Under the pieces are notes generated by a model. It did no database searches and had not been told where the DNA came from. It saw nothing but the letters and a program-made list of their open reading frames with translations. A stretch of DNA of 64,000 nucleotides from DATEDA01 sp963827595 (GTDB lineage Bacteria > Pseudomonadota > Gammaproteobacteria > Burkholderiales > SG8-39), in NCBI GenBank assembly GCA_963827595.1, contig CAWHBT010000013.1, positions 1 through 64,000 of the forward strand, in the 5' to 3' direction. Within the stretch, counting starts at the first letter, position 1. Every line of letters begins with the position of its first letter. Position numbers and translations under genes: made by a program. Positions 44,985 through 54,391 of the stretch are shown in pieces.

Positions 44985-46061
44985 ATGCGATTCATCTTCA
45001 AGACGAGCTACGACCAGGACATCCGCCTCTTCCAGCACGGCGGCCAGGTGTCCTGGTACGGCGTGCTTCTGGTCGCGCTCGCCGCCGCGCCGCTCCTCAT
45101 CTCCGAGTACTACCTCTCGCAGCTCACCTTCATCTGCATCTACGGCCTGGTCGGGGTGGGCCTGATGCTGCTCACCGGCTACACCGGCCAGGTGTCGCTC
45201 GGCCACGCCGCGTTCCTCGCGGTCGGCGCCTACACCGAGGCCGTGCTGCAGGCCCAGGGCGTGCCCGCTGTCGCGTCGCTTCCCGCCGCCGCGGTGCTCG
45301 CCGGGCTCGCCGGCATCGTGGTCGGCCTGCCGGCGCTGCGCCTGACGGGGATCTACCTGGTGATCGCCACGATGGCCTTCGGCTTCATCGTGCAGGAGGT
45401 GCTGACGCGCTGGGAATCGGTCACCCGCGGCAGCCTCGGGATGACGCTGCGCTCGATCGATCTCTTCGGCGCTCGCATCGACCAGGAGTGGAAGCTCTAC
45501 TACCTGGCGCTGGGGCTGCTGGTCGTGGTGATGCTCGGCGTGATGAACCTCCTGCGCGCCCCGACCGGCCGCGCGTTCGTCGCGATCCGCGACTCGGAGA
45601 TCTCGGCGCAGAGCATGGGCATCCACCTCGCCCGCTACAAGACCGTGGCGTTCTGCCTGTCGGCCGCCATCACCGGGCTCGCCGGCGCACTGTACGCGCA
45701 CAAGCTCCAGTTCATCAGCCCCGAGCAGTTCGGGCTCATCCTGTCCATCGAGCTCGCGATGATGATCTTCATCGGCGGGGTCGGCTCGCTGCACGGCGCG
45801 GTCTTCGGCGCGATCTTCCTGATCGCGCTGCCGCAGCTGATCGCGGTCGCCAAGGACGTCCTGCCGGCCGCGATCGGCCACCAGACCGGGCTCGAGCCGA
45901 CGATCTTCGGCCTGATCCTGGTGCTCGTGATCGTGTTCGAGCCGCAGGGCCTCTACGGGCGCTGGCTCAAGGTCCGCCAGTACCTCCAGACCTTCCCGCT
46001 CTACAAGCAGGATTCGTTCCGCCGCCAGCGGACGTTCATGAAATCGGAGCGCGCGCGATGA
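44985..46061 (+). CDS. livM: Liv-type ABC permease (LivM family)
   Basis: 358 aa. Soluble N-terminal arm (FKTSYDQDIRLFQHGGQ) of the type seen in LivM proteins from acyl-CoA-ligase-linked Liv clusters, then LTGYTGQVSLGHAAFL and GGVGSLHGAVFGA. Ends RTFMKSERAR, overlapping a short GRPKGE ORF. Confidence 0.92.
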   Translation: MRFIFKTSYDQDIRLFQHGGQVSWYGVLLVALAAAPLLISEYYLSQLTFICIYGLVGVGLMLLTGYTGQVSLGHAAFLAVGAYTEAVLQAQGVPAVASLPAAAVLAGLAGIVVGLPALRLTGIYLVIATMAFGFIVQEVLTRWESVTRGSLGMTLRSIDLFGARIDQEWKLYYLALGLLVVVMLGVMNLLRAPTGRAFVAIRDSEISAQSMGIHLARYKTVAFCLSAAITGLAGALYAHKLQFISPEQFGLILSIELAMMIFIGGVGSLHGAVFGAIFLIALPQLIAVAKDVLPAAIGHQTGLEPTIFGLILVLVIVFEPQGLYGRWLKVRQYLQTFPLYKQDSFRRQRTFMKSERAR

Positions 46062-46120
46062 GCCCGCCGGGCCGTCCCAAGGGCGAACCCCGAGCGCCTT
46101 CCGCGAGGGTAGTCCAATGA
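46058..46120 (+). other. Short GRPKGE ORF between livM and livG
   Basis: A 20-codon reading frame (MSPPGRPKGEPRAPSARVVQ) overlaps the livM stop (ATGA) and the livG start (ATGA). From memory, near-identical MSPPGRPKGE peptides are predicted at many unrelated loci in Burkholderiales, so this may be an intergenic repeat rather than a gene. It could link translation of livM and livG. Confidence 0.45.
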
Positions 46121-46875
46121 GCCTGCTGCGCGTCGACCATCTCTCGATCCAGTTCGGCGGCATCAAGGCCGTCAACGACGTCAGCTTCGAGGTGATCGAG
46201 GGCGAGGTGTTCACGATCATCGGTCCGAACGGCGCCGGCAAGACGACGATCTTCAACATGATCAGCCGCCTCTACGCGCCCACCGCCGGCCGGGTCCTGT
46301 TCGGCGAGCACGACCTCACGCGGCTCGCGCCGCACGCGATCGCCGGCCTCGGCATCGCCCGCACGTTCCAGAACATCGAGCTGTTCGAGCACGCCACCGT
46401 GCTCGACAACCTGCTCATCGGCCGCCACTGCCACCGCCGCACCGGCCTGCTGGCCGACTGCCTGTTCCTGCCGAGCGTCCACCGCGCCGAGCGCGAGCAG
46501 CGCGAGGCGGTCGAGCGCGTCATCGACCTCCTCGACCTCGCGCACTACCGCGAGGCCCGCGTCGCCGGGCTGCCCTACGGCGTGCGCAAGGTCGTCGAGC
46601 TCGGGCGGGCGCTGGCGATGCAGCCGAAGCTGCTGCTCCTCGACGAGCCGTCCTCGGGGCTCAACGTCGAGGAGACCGACGACATGGCGTGGTGGATCCG
46701 CGACATCAAGCAGGACCTCGGCGTCACCGTGCTCATGGTCGAGCACGACATGAACCTGGTGGCGCGGGTGTCCGACCGGGTGCTCGCGCTCAACTACGGG
46801 CAGGTGCTGACGACCGGCACGCCGGCGGAAGTCCAGCGGCATCCGGACGTCGTCGAAGCCTATCTGGGAGGCTGA
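46117..46875 (+). CDS. livG: Liv-type ABC ATPase (LivG family)
   Basis: 252 aa. Walker A GPNGAGKTT, ARTFQNIELFEHAT, PYGVRKVVELGRAL signature variant, LLLLDEPSSGL and VEHDMNLV. The LSGGQ-type signature is GLPYGVRKVVE, a variant common in this Liv subfamily. Third Liv system. Confidence 0.92.
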   Translation: MSLLRVDHLSIQFGGIKAVNDVSFEVIEGEVFTIIGPNGAGKTTIFNMISRLYAPTAGRVLFGEHDLTRLAPHAIAGLGIARTFQNIELFEHATVLDNLLIGRHCHRRTGLLADCLFLPSVHRAEREQREAVERVIDLLDLAHYREARVAGLPYGVRKVVELGRALAMQPKLLLLDEPSSGLNVEETDDMAWWIRDIKQDLGVTVLMVEHDMNLVARVSDRVLALNYGQVLTTGTPAEVQRHPDVVEAYLGG

Positions 46876-46876
46876 C

Positions 46877-47662
46877 ATGGGCGCACCCGAACCGGCGGTC
46901 GAAACGCTTCTCCGCCTCAGCAACGTCGAGGCGGCCTACGGCCCGATCACCGCGATCCGCGGCGTGTCGCTGGCGGTGCCGCGCGGCGCCATCGTCGCGG
47001 TGCTGGGCGCGAACGGCGCCGGCAAGACCACGATCATGAAGACGATCTCGGGGATCCTCGAACCGACCAAGGGCACGATCGAGTTCGAGGGCCGGCCGAT
47101 CCACGGGCTCGAGCCCGACGCCCTTGTACGCCTCGGGATCTGCCACGTGCCCGAGGGTCGCGAAGTGTTCCCGTTCCTGAGCGTCCACGACAACCTGATG
47201 ATGGGCGCCTACACGCGGCGCGACGACGTCGCCGCGGACCTGGAGCAGGCGTTCGCGTACTTCCCGATCCTGAAGGAGCGCGCGCGCCAGCCGGCCGGCA
47301 GCCTCTCCGGCGGCCAGCAGCAGATGCTCGCGATCAGCCGCGCGCTCATGGGCCGGCCGAAGCTGCTGCTGCTCGACGAGCCGAGCCTCGGCCTGTCGCC
47401 CAAGCTGACCAAGGAGATCTTCGAGATCGTCACGCGCATCAACCGCGAGCGGGGCCTCTCGATCATGGTGGTGGAGCAGAACGCGGTGATGGCGCTCACC
47501 CACGCCCATTTCGGCTACGTGCTCGAGGTCGGGCGGGTGGTGATGGAGGACACGTGCGAGCAGCTCATGCAGAAGCCCGACATCAAGGAGTTCTACCTCG
47601 GCATGCAGACCGCCGCGGTGCGCGGCGAGCGGCGCTGGAAGCGCAAGAAAACGTGGCGATGA
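46877..47662 (+). CDS. livF: Liv-type ABC ATPase (LivF family)
   Basis: 261 aa. Walker A GANGAGKTT, signature LSGGQQQMLAISRAL, Walker B LLLLDEPSLGLSP and VVEQNAVMAL. One base separates it from livG. Its TGA overlaps the ATG of the acyl-CoA ligase gene, tying transport to activation. Confidence 0.93.
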   Translation: MGAPEPAVETLLRLSNVEAAYGPITAIRGVSLAVPRGAIVAVLGANGAGKTTIMKTISGILEPTKGTIEFEGRPIHGLEPDALVRLGICHVPEGREVFPFLSVHDNLMMGAYTRRDDVAADLEQAFAYFPILKERARQPAGSLSGGQQQMLAISRALMGRPKLLLLDEPSLGLSPKLTKEIFEIVTRINRERGLSIMVVEQNAVMALTHAHFGYVLEVGRVVMEDTCEQLMQKPDIKEFYLGMQTAAVRGERRWKRKKTWR

Positions 47663-49509
47663 CTCCCATGACCGCCGAATCCCCCGCACCCGCCATTCCC
47701 GGCGACACGTTCCCGGCCGTGTTCTGGAACGCGGTCGCGGGCCGCGGCGACAAGGTCGCGCTGCGGCAGAAGGAGCTCGGCATCTGGCGCGGCACGAGCT
47801 GGCGCGAGCTGGGCGACGCCGCGCGTGCCGTCGGCCTCGGGCTCGTGCGGCTCGGGTTCGAGCCGGGCGAGACGGTCTCGGTGCTGTCGAACACGCGGCG
47901 CGAATGGCTCTACGCCGACCTCGGCGCGCTCGGCGCGGGCGGGGTGTCCTCCGGGATCTACCCGACCGACGCGGCGACGCAGGTCGAGTACCTCATGGCC
48001 GACTCGCGGTCGGTCTACCTCTTCGTGGAAGACGAGGAGCAGCTCGACAAGGCGCTCGAGGTGCGCGCGCGGCTGCCGCTGCTGCGCAAGATCATCGTCT
48101 TCGACATGGAGGGGCTGCACCGCTTCGCCGACCCGATGGTGATGAGCCTCGAGGAGCTGCAGCGGCTCGGTCACGAGCACCACCAGGCGCATCCCGAGCT
48201 GTGGGAGGCGCGGCTCGCGTCGCGGCGGCCCGACGACCTGGCGATCCTGATCTACACCTCCGGCACCACCGGCAGGCCGAAGGGCGCGATGCTGTCGCAT
48301 CGCAACGTCCTCCACGCGGCGCGCGGGCACGTCGCGGTCCTGCCGCAGGCGGAGAACGACGAGCGCATCTGCTTCCTGCCGCTGTGCCACGTCGCCGAGC
48401 GCATCGCCGGGGCGTATCTCAGCCTGTACACCGGCACGGTCCTGAACTTCGTCGAGAACCCGGAGACCATCCCCGAAAACGTCCGCGAGATCGCGCCGAC
48501 CGTGTTCCTCGCCGTGCCGCGCATCTGGGAGAAGTTCTACTCGGCGATCATGCTCCGCCTGAAGGAGGCGACGCCCCTCGAGCGCTGCGCCTACGGGGCC
48601 GCCATCGCGCTCGGCCAGCGGGTAGCCGAGCGCCGGATCGCCCGCCAGCCGGTCCCGCCAGGGCTCCGCGCGATGTTCTGGCTCGCACGCGTGTTGGTCC
48701 TCAACAACTTGCGCAAGGTCATCGGCGTGCACCGCTGCAAGTGGATCGTCACGGCCGCGGCGCCGATCTCGCCCGAGCTCCTCCGCTGGTACATGGCGCT
48801 CGGTATCGAGGTGATCGAGGCCTATGGCCTGACCGAATGCAGCGGCGCGGCGAGCGCCAACCCGATCGGCCGCCCCCGGCCCGGCACCGTCGGACCGAGC
48901 GTGCCCTTCGGCGAGATCGCGCTCTCGCCCGAGGGCGAGATCCTGATCCACGGCGATCACGTCTTCATGGGCTATCTCAACCTCCCCGAGCGGACCGCGG
49001 AGACGCTGCTCAACGGGTGGCTCCGCACCGGCGACGTCGGGCGGTTCGACGACGAGGGGTACCTCTGCATCACCGATCGGCTGAAGGACATCATCGTCAC
49101 CGCCGGCGGCAAGAACGTCACGCCGTCCGAGCTCGAGAACCAGATCAAGTTCTCGCCCTACATCACCGACGCGGTCGTGATCGGCGACCGGCGGCCGTAC
49201 CTCACCTGCCTCGTCATGATCGACCACGACAACGTCGAGAAGTACGCGCAGGACCACGACATCCCGTTCACGAACTTCGCGAGCCTGTGCCGCGCGCCGG
49301 AGATCCTGAAGCTCGTCCAGGGCGAGATCGACCGGGTGAACGAGGGCTTTGCCCGGGTCGAGAGAATCAAGCAGTTCCGCCTCATCGAGGCGAAGCTCAC
49401 CGCGGAGGACGAGGAGCTCACGCCGACGATGAAGCTCAAGCGCAAGCTGGTGAACGAGAAGTACAAGCCGCTGATCGAGGCCATGTACCGCGACCGGGTC
49501 AGCGCGTGA
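47659..49509 (+). CDS. AMP-dependent acyl-CoA synthetase (long-chain type)
   Basis: 616 aa. AMP-binding P-loop ILIYTSGTTGRPKGAM, adenylation motif EAYGLTECSG, LRTGDVGRFDDEGYL and the C-terminal Lys region (ELTPTMKLKRKLV). Overall like long-chain fatty-acid-CoA ligases of the FAA1/FadD15 type. Activates a carboxylic acid to its CoA thioester. ATGA overlap with livF suggests the Liv system imports its substrate or a regulator-linked acid. Confidence 0.92.
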   Translation: MTPMTAESPAPAIPGDTFPAVFWNAVAGRGDKVALRQKELGIWRGTSWRELGDAARAVGLGLVRLGFEPGETVSVLSNTRREWLYADLGALGAGGVSSGIYPTDAATQVEYLMADSRSVYLFVEDEEQLDKALEVRARLPLLRKIIVFDMEGLHRFADPMVMSLEELQRLGHEHHQAHPELWEARLASRRPDDLAILIYTSGTTGRPKGAMLSHRNVLHAARGHVAVLPQAENDERICFLPLCHVAERIAGAYLSLYTGTVLNFVENPETIPENVREIAPTVFLAVPRIWEKFYSAIMLRLKEATPLERCAYGAAIALGQRVAERRIARQPVPPGLRAMFWLARVLVLNNLRKVIGVHRCKWIVTAAAPISPELLRWYMALGIEVIEAYGLTECSGAASANPIGRPRPGTVGPSVPFGEIALSPEGEILIHGDHVFMGYLNLPERTAETLLNGWLRTGDVGRFDDEGYLCITDRLKDIIVTAGGKNVTPSELENQIKFSPYITDAVVIGDRRPYLTCLVMIDHDNVEKYAQDHDIPFTNFASLCRAPEILKLVQGEIDRVNEGFARVERIKQFRLIEAKLTAEDEELTPTMKLKRKLVNEKYKPLIEAMYRDRVSA

Positions 49510-49557
49510 CGACGGATCTTTCCGTGTAGGTCAACTTCTTTCGACAGGAGGACACAG

Positions 49558-50724
49558 ATGAAACGCTTGCAATTGCTGACGACGCTTTCCCTGGCCGCCG
49601 CGGTGTCGCTGCCGCTCGCAGCCGGCGCGCAGGGCGTATCGAAGACCGAGATCGTCGTCGGTTCGATCCAGGACCTGTCCGGGCCGATCGCCGCGATCGG
49701 GACGCACTTCCGCAACGGCCTGCAGATGCGCTTCGACGACGCCAACGCCAAAGGCGGGATCCACGGGCGCAAGGTGGTGCTGGTCGTCGAGGACTCGGGC
49801 TACGATCCGAAGAAGGCGGTGCTCGCCGCCCAGAAGCTGATCCAGAAGGACAAGGTGTTCGCCGCGATCAGCACCCTGGGATCGCCGGTGGTGATGGCGA
49901 CGATGCCGCTGTTCCTGGAGCGCGACATCCTGCACGTCTTCCCCGGCGCGCCGATCCCCCCGACCTACGAGCCGCTCCAGAAATACAAGTTCGCGAACCT
50001 CCCGGCGTACTCCGTCACCACGCCGCTCGGGGTGAAGTACCTGGTGGAGAAGAACGGCTACAAGAAGGTCGGGATCGTCTACCAGGACGACGACTACGGC
50101 GCCGACGTGCTCAAGGGGACGGAGGCGACGCTGAAATCGCTCAACCTGCCGCTGTGCGCGAAGGCGAGCTACAAGCGCGGCGCCACCGATTTCTCGTCCC
50201 AGGTGGCCACGGTGAAGAGCGCCGGCTGCGACTTCGTCGTGCTCGGCGCGGTGCTGCGCGAGGCGGCCGGCCTGGTCGGCGAGGCGCGCAAGACCGGCTG
50301 GGACGTGCCGATGCTGACGACCGCCGCCGCCTACGGTGCGCAGCTGCCCGAGCTCGGCGGCAAGGCGACCGAAGGCCTGTACGGCATCCCGCTGCTGCCG
50401 CAGCCCTACGCGGACGAGAAGAACAAGCCCCTGACGGAGTGGATCGCCGCGTACAAGCAGCGCTTCAACGTCGATCCGAACTATTACAGCGTGATCGCCT
50501 ACGTGAGCGCCGATCTGTTCGTCCAGGCCGCGCAGACAGCCGGTCCGAACCTCAGCAACGAGAGCTTTGCCAAGGCGATGCAGGGATTGACGCGGGAGCC
50601 GGACTTCTTCGGCGCGCCGCGCTACAGCTTCTCGACCGCCGATCACCTCGGAACGCGTGCCGCGCGCATCGAGCAGATCCGCAACGGACGCTGGGAGAAG
50701 GTGACCGATTACTTCAACAAGTAG
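49558..50724 (+). CDS. livK: Liv-type ABC substrate-binding protein
   Basis: 388 aa. Signal peptide to AGAQ; TEIVVGSIQDLSGPIAAIG, MRFDDANAKGGIHGRKVVL, VGIVYQDDDYGADVLKG. ACAGGAGGACAC site before ATG 49558. Completes the third Liv system after the acyl-CoA ligase, the usual gene order in this cluster type. Confidence 0.93.
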   Translation: MKRLQLLTTLSLAAAVSLPLAAGAQGVSKTEIVVGSIQDLSGPIAAIGTHFRNGLQMRFDDANAKGGIHGRKVVLVVEDSGYDPKKAVLAAQKLIQKDKVFAAISTLGSPVVMATMPLFLERDILHVFPGAPIPPTYEPLQKYKFANLPAYSVTTPLGVKYLVEKNGYKKVGIVYQDDDYGADVLKGTEATLKSLNLPLCAKASYKRGATDFSSQVATVKSAGCDFVVLGAVLREAAGLVGEARKTGWDVPMLTTAAAYGAQLPELGGKATEGLYGIPLLPQPYADEKNKPLTEWIAAYKQRFNVDPNYYSVIAYVSADLFVQAAQTAGPNLSNESFAKAMQGLTREPDFFGAPRYSFSTADHLGTRAARIEQIRNGRWEKVTDYFNK

Positions 50725-50730
50725 CCGCAA

Positions 50731-50765
50731 CGCCGGGGTACGCGCGTCAATCGCGCACCCCGGCG
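50731..50765 (+). terminator. Strong stem-loop after livK
   Basis: Outer arms CGCCGGGGT and ACCCCGGCG pair perfectly (9 bp); an inner stem GCGCG/CGCGC closes a TCAAT loop. It begins 7 bp after the livK stop, without a T-run. Probably limits read-through or stabilises the transporter mRNA. Confidence 0.5.
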
Positions 50766-50793
50766 CTACGCGCGGGCAAGAGGGACTGCAGAG

Positions 50794-52583
50794 ATGAGCA
50801 CTTACACGGCGCCACTCAAGGACATGCGGTTCGTGCTGAACGAGCTCGCCGGTCTCGGCGAGGTCGCGAAGCTCCCGGGCTTCGAAGAGGCGACCACGGA
50901 CACGGTCGACGCGATCCTCGAGGAGGCGGGCAAGTTCGCGTCCGGGATCCTGGATCCGATCAACCACTCCGGGGACCGGGAAGGCTCGACGTGGAAGGAC
51001 GGGTCGGTCACCACGCCGAAGGGGTTCCGGGACGCCTACCGGCAGTACGTGGAGGGCGGCTGGGGGGCGCTGCCGTTCGACCCGGAGCGCGGCGGCCAGG
51101 GACTGCCGAAGCTGGTGGCCACGGCGGTCGAGGAGATGCTCACCGCCTCGAACATGTCGTTCTCGCTCTGCCCGCTCCTCACCCAGGGCGCGATCCACGC
51201 GCTCGAGCTGTGCGGCTCCGAGGAACTGCAGCGCGTCTTCCTCGGGAAGATGATCGCCGGCGCGTGGACCGGCACGATGAACCTCACCGAGCCGCAGGCC
51301 GGCTCCGACCTCGCGCTCGTGCGCACTAAGGCGGTGCGCGACGGCGAGCGCTACCGCATCACCGGCCAGAAGATCTTCATCACCTACGGCGAGCACGATA
51401 TGGCGGAGAACATCGTGCACCTCGTGCTCGCCCGCACGCCCGACGCGCCGGAGGGTGTGAAGGGCATCTCACTCTTCATCGTGCCCAAGTTCCTGGTGAA
51501 GCCGGACGGAACGCTCGGCGAGCGCAACCGCGTCGCGTGCGCCTCGCTCGAGCACAAGCTCGGCATCCACGCGAGCCCGACGGCGGTCATGGTGTTCGAG
51601 GACGCCGAGGGCTACCTCGTCGGCGAGGAGAACAAAGGCCTCGCGTACATGTTCGTGATGATGAACTCGGCGCGCTTCAGCGTCGGGCTCGAGGGCCTGG
51701 CGGTCGCCGAGCGCGCGCTGCAGCGGGCGGTCGCGTACGCCAACGAGCGCGTCCAGGGAAAGGACCCGGTCGCGGGAGGCAAGGCGGTGCCCATCATCCG
51801 CCATCCCGACGTGCGCCGGATGCTGATGCTCATGAAGTCGCAGACCGAGGCGATGCGCGCGCTCGCGTACGTGGTCGCCGCGGCGATGGATTTCGCCCAC
51901 AAGGCGCCGAGCGCGGAGGAGCGCAAGCGCCGCCAGGCCTTTGTCGACCTGATGATCCCGGTGGTGAAGGGCTGGTGCACCGAGACCGGGATCGAGGTCG
52001 CCTCGCTCGGCGTGCAGGTGCACGGCGGCATGGGGTTCATCGAGGAGACCGGCGCGGCGCAGTACCTGCGCGATGCGCGCATCACCTCGATCTTCGAGGG
52101 AACCACCGGCATCCAGGCGAACGACCTCGTCGGCCGCAAGGTCGCCCGCGACGGCGGCGCCACGGCCGAAAGCCGTGCTGGCCGAATGGCGGCGGCTCGA
52201 AGCCGAGCTCGATCGGTCGGGCCATCCGAACGTGAAGGCCTTGAAACGCCAGTTCGCGGCCGGTGTACAGCGCGGTGGCGGACTGCGTGGCGTTCCTCGT
52301 CGCCGAGCGGGATCCCGTCACGCCCCTGGCGGCGCGGTGCCGTTCCTGAAGCTCATGGGCATCGTCGCCGGCGGCTGGCAGATGGCGCGGGCGGCGCTCG
52401 CCGCGGAGCGGAAGCTCGCCGGCAAGAAAGGACGCCGACCGATCGTTCCACGAAGCGAAGATCGCCACCGCGCGCTTCTACGCCGACCACGTGCTCGTGC
52501 AGGCGCCGGCGCTGCGCAACACGGTGGTGGAGGGCGCGGCGGCGGTGATGGCGCTATCGGCCGAGCAGTTCCTCGCCGCCTAG
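50794..52583 (+). pseudogene. Acyl-CoA dehydrogenase (FadE-like), C-terminus frameshifted
   Basis: About 597 aa when corrected. Intact part: N-terminal extension (YTAPLKDMRFVLNELAGL), FAD-binding segments MNLTEPQAGSDLA and YRITGQKIFIT, and the C-terminal VHGGMGFIEETGAAQY plus SIFEGTTGIQANDLVGRK. After about 52163 at least four single-base shifts break the tail, which still reads AVLAEWRRLEAELD, SAVADCVAFLVAERDP, FLKLMGIVAGGWQMAR and FHEAKIATARFYADHV in turn, ending at TAG 52581. Converts acyl-CoA to 2-enoyl-CoA. Cluster position suggests feeding of the MaoC hydratase. The dense shifts suggest poor local sequence. Confidence 0.85.
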
Positions 52584-52598
52584 GCGCGGGGCATCGAC

Positions 52599-53085
52599 AT
52601 GGCGATCGCCGAATACAGCATGGCCACCGCCGCGCAGTTCGTCGGGCGCGAGCTGGGGACTTCGGACTGGGTGGCGGTGGACCAGTCTCGCATCGACCAG
52701 TTCGCCGCCTGCACCGGCGACCATCAGTGGATCCACGTGGACGTGGATCGCGCCAGAGCGGGAGAGCCCGTTCGGCGGGCCGATCGCGCACGGCTACCTC
52801 ACGCTGTCGCTGGTCGGCCCGATGGCGATGGCGGTGGGCGCGATTCCGCCCGGATGCCGCGGCCGGGCTCAACTACGGGTTGGACAAGGTTCGCTTCATC
52901 GCTCCGGTGAGGGCGGGAGCGCGGGTGCGCAATCGCGTGAGCCTGCTCGCCGCCGAGCCGCAGAGCGGCGGGCGCGTGCTCCTCAAGCTGCAATGCACGC
53001 TCGAGATCGAGAGGCGAGGCGAAGCCCGCCCTCGTCGCCGAGATCCTGTGCATGCTGATCGGCAAGCGCGATGTTCCAGTCGTGA
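52599..53085 (+). pseudogene. MaoC-family (R)-specific enoyl-CoA hydratase-like, frameshifted
   Basis: The hot-dog domain is recognisable across frames: FVGRELGTSDWVAVDQSRIDQ, the catalytic stretch FAACTGDHQWIHVD, FGGPIAHGYLTLSLVGPM, AGLNYGLDKVRFIAPVRAG and ALVAEILCMLIG. Shifts occur near 52765, 52850 and 53012; the exact stop is uncertain, perhaps TGA 53083. PhaJ-like enzymes of this family make (R)-3-hydroxyacyl-CoA, the precursor of PHA synthase, encoded 1.3 kb downstream. Confidence 0.72.
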
Positions 53086-54380
53086 GGACCGCGCCGGGGC
53101 CTTCGCGGGCGCAGCGGCCGCGAGCCTCGCCGCGATCGACCCGGCACGGAGCGCGCGCTGGCGCGGCAGAAGGCCTGGGCGACGGGGCTCGTCGTCCTCT
53201 GCGTGCTGGTCTTCGTCGGTGCAAAGCGCTCGAGGGCCGGCACTCGGGCGTCGCCTACGTCGCCGCGTTCGCCGAGGCCGCGATCATCGGCGCGCTCGCC
53301 GACTGGTACGCGGTGGTTGCGCTGTTCCGGCACCCCCTCGGCCTCAGGCTGCCCCACACGGCCATCATCCCGGCCAACCAGGCGCGCATCGCGGCGAACC
53401 TGGGCGATTTCATCGCCCGCCACTTTCTCGTCGGCGCGCGGGTCGGCGAGAAGCTCATCGAGCTCGACGCGGCGGCGAGCGCCGGTCGCTGGCTCGCCGA
53501 AGCGCGCAACCGCGAGCTCGTCGCCGCGCACGCCGCGGCGCTGCTGCCGCAGATGGTCGCAGCGCTCGACCGCGGGGGGCTTCGCGGCGAGCTCGAGCGC
53601 GGCGTGCTGGAGCGGCTCGCCGCGGTCGACCTGGGACGGGTCATCGGCACGTCCCTCGAGGTCGCGACGCGCGACCGCCGCCACCACGCGATTCTCGACG
53701 AGCTGCTGGGACGGCTCGAGCGGCTCCTCGCCGAGCCGGCCGCTCTGGAGGCGATCCGCGACCGGATCCGCGGCGAGCTGCCGACGCTCGCCCGGTTCTT
53801 TCAGGCCGACGCTTACTTGCTGCGTCGGTTGGTCGGCGCCTGTCACGCCCTGCTGAAGGAGGTCCGCGCGGACCCGGAGCACGCGCTGCGCACCGAGTTC
53901 GACCGGTTCGTCGCGGACTTCGTCGCCCGCCTGAAGGAATCGCCGGACGACCGCGACCGGCTGGAAACCCTCAAGCGGGAGCTCCTCGCGCGCGCTGAGC
54001 TGCGCGAAGTCCTGCTCGAGGGCTGGGAGCGGTTCGTCGCGTGGCTCGAGGCCGACGTCCGTGACCCGCAGGGGATCGTCCGGCCCGGCCTCGGGGCATT
54101 CCTCGGCGAGCTCGCGGACCGGCTCCGGCACGACGCGGCCCTGCGTACGCGGCTGAACCACTGGCTCGCCGAACACGCGAGCGCCATCACGGAGCGCTAC
54201 AAGCACGAGGTCGCCGCGTTCGTCGCGGCGCAGGTGAAGGGCTGGGATACCCGGCACGCGGTCCGGACCATCGAGCTCAGCATCGGCAAGGACCTGCAGT
54301 ACATCCGGATCAACGGCGCACTGGTGGGCGGGCTCCTGGGTCTCGCCATCTTCACGGCCACTCGCCTCGCCCAGGGTTGA
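53085..54380 (+). pseudogene. DUF445 membrane protein, N-terminus frameshifted
   Basis: From about 53225 the protein is intact: GRHSGVAYVAAFAEAAIIGALADWYAVVALFRHPLGL, IIPANQARIAANLGDFI and a C-terminal helix LVGGLLGLAIFTATRL. The N-terminal segment (ALARQKAWATGLVVLCVLVFVGAK) lies in other frames with shifts near 53150 and 53225, so the start is approximate. DUF445 proteins are inner-membrane proteins of unknown function. Inserted between the MaoC and PHA synthase genes. Confidence 0.75.
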
Positions 54381-54391
54381 AGGAGAAGCGG

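Noticed and set aside
53203..53856. 217-codon frame in the DUF445 region
   Set aside because: Only its first 10 or so codons are the real DUF445 N-terminus; the rest is an Arg/Ser-rich shadow of the intact frame.
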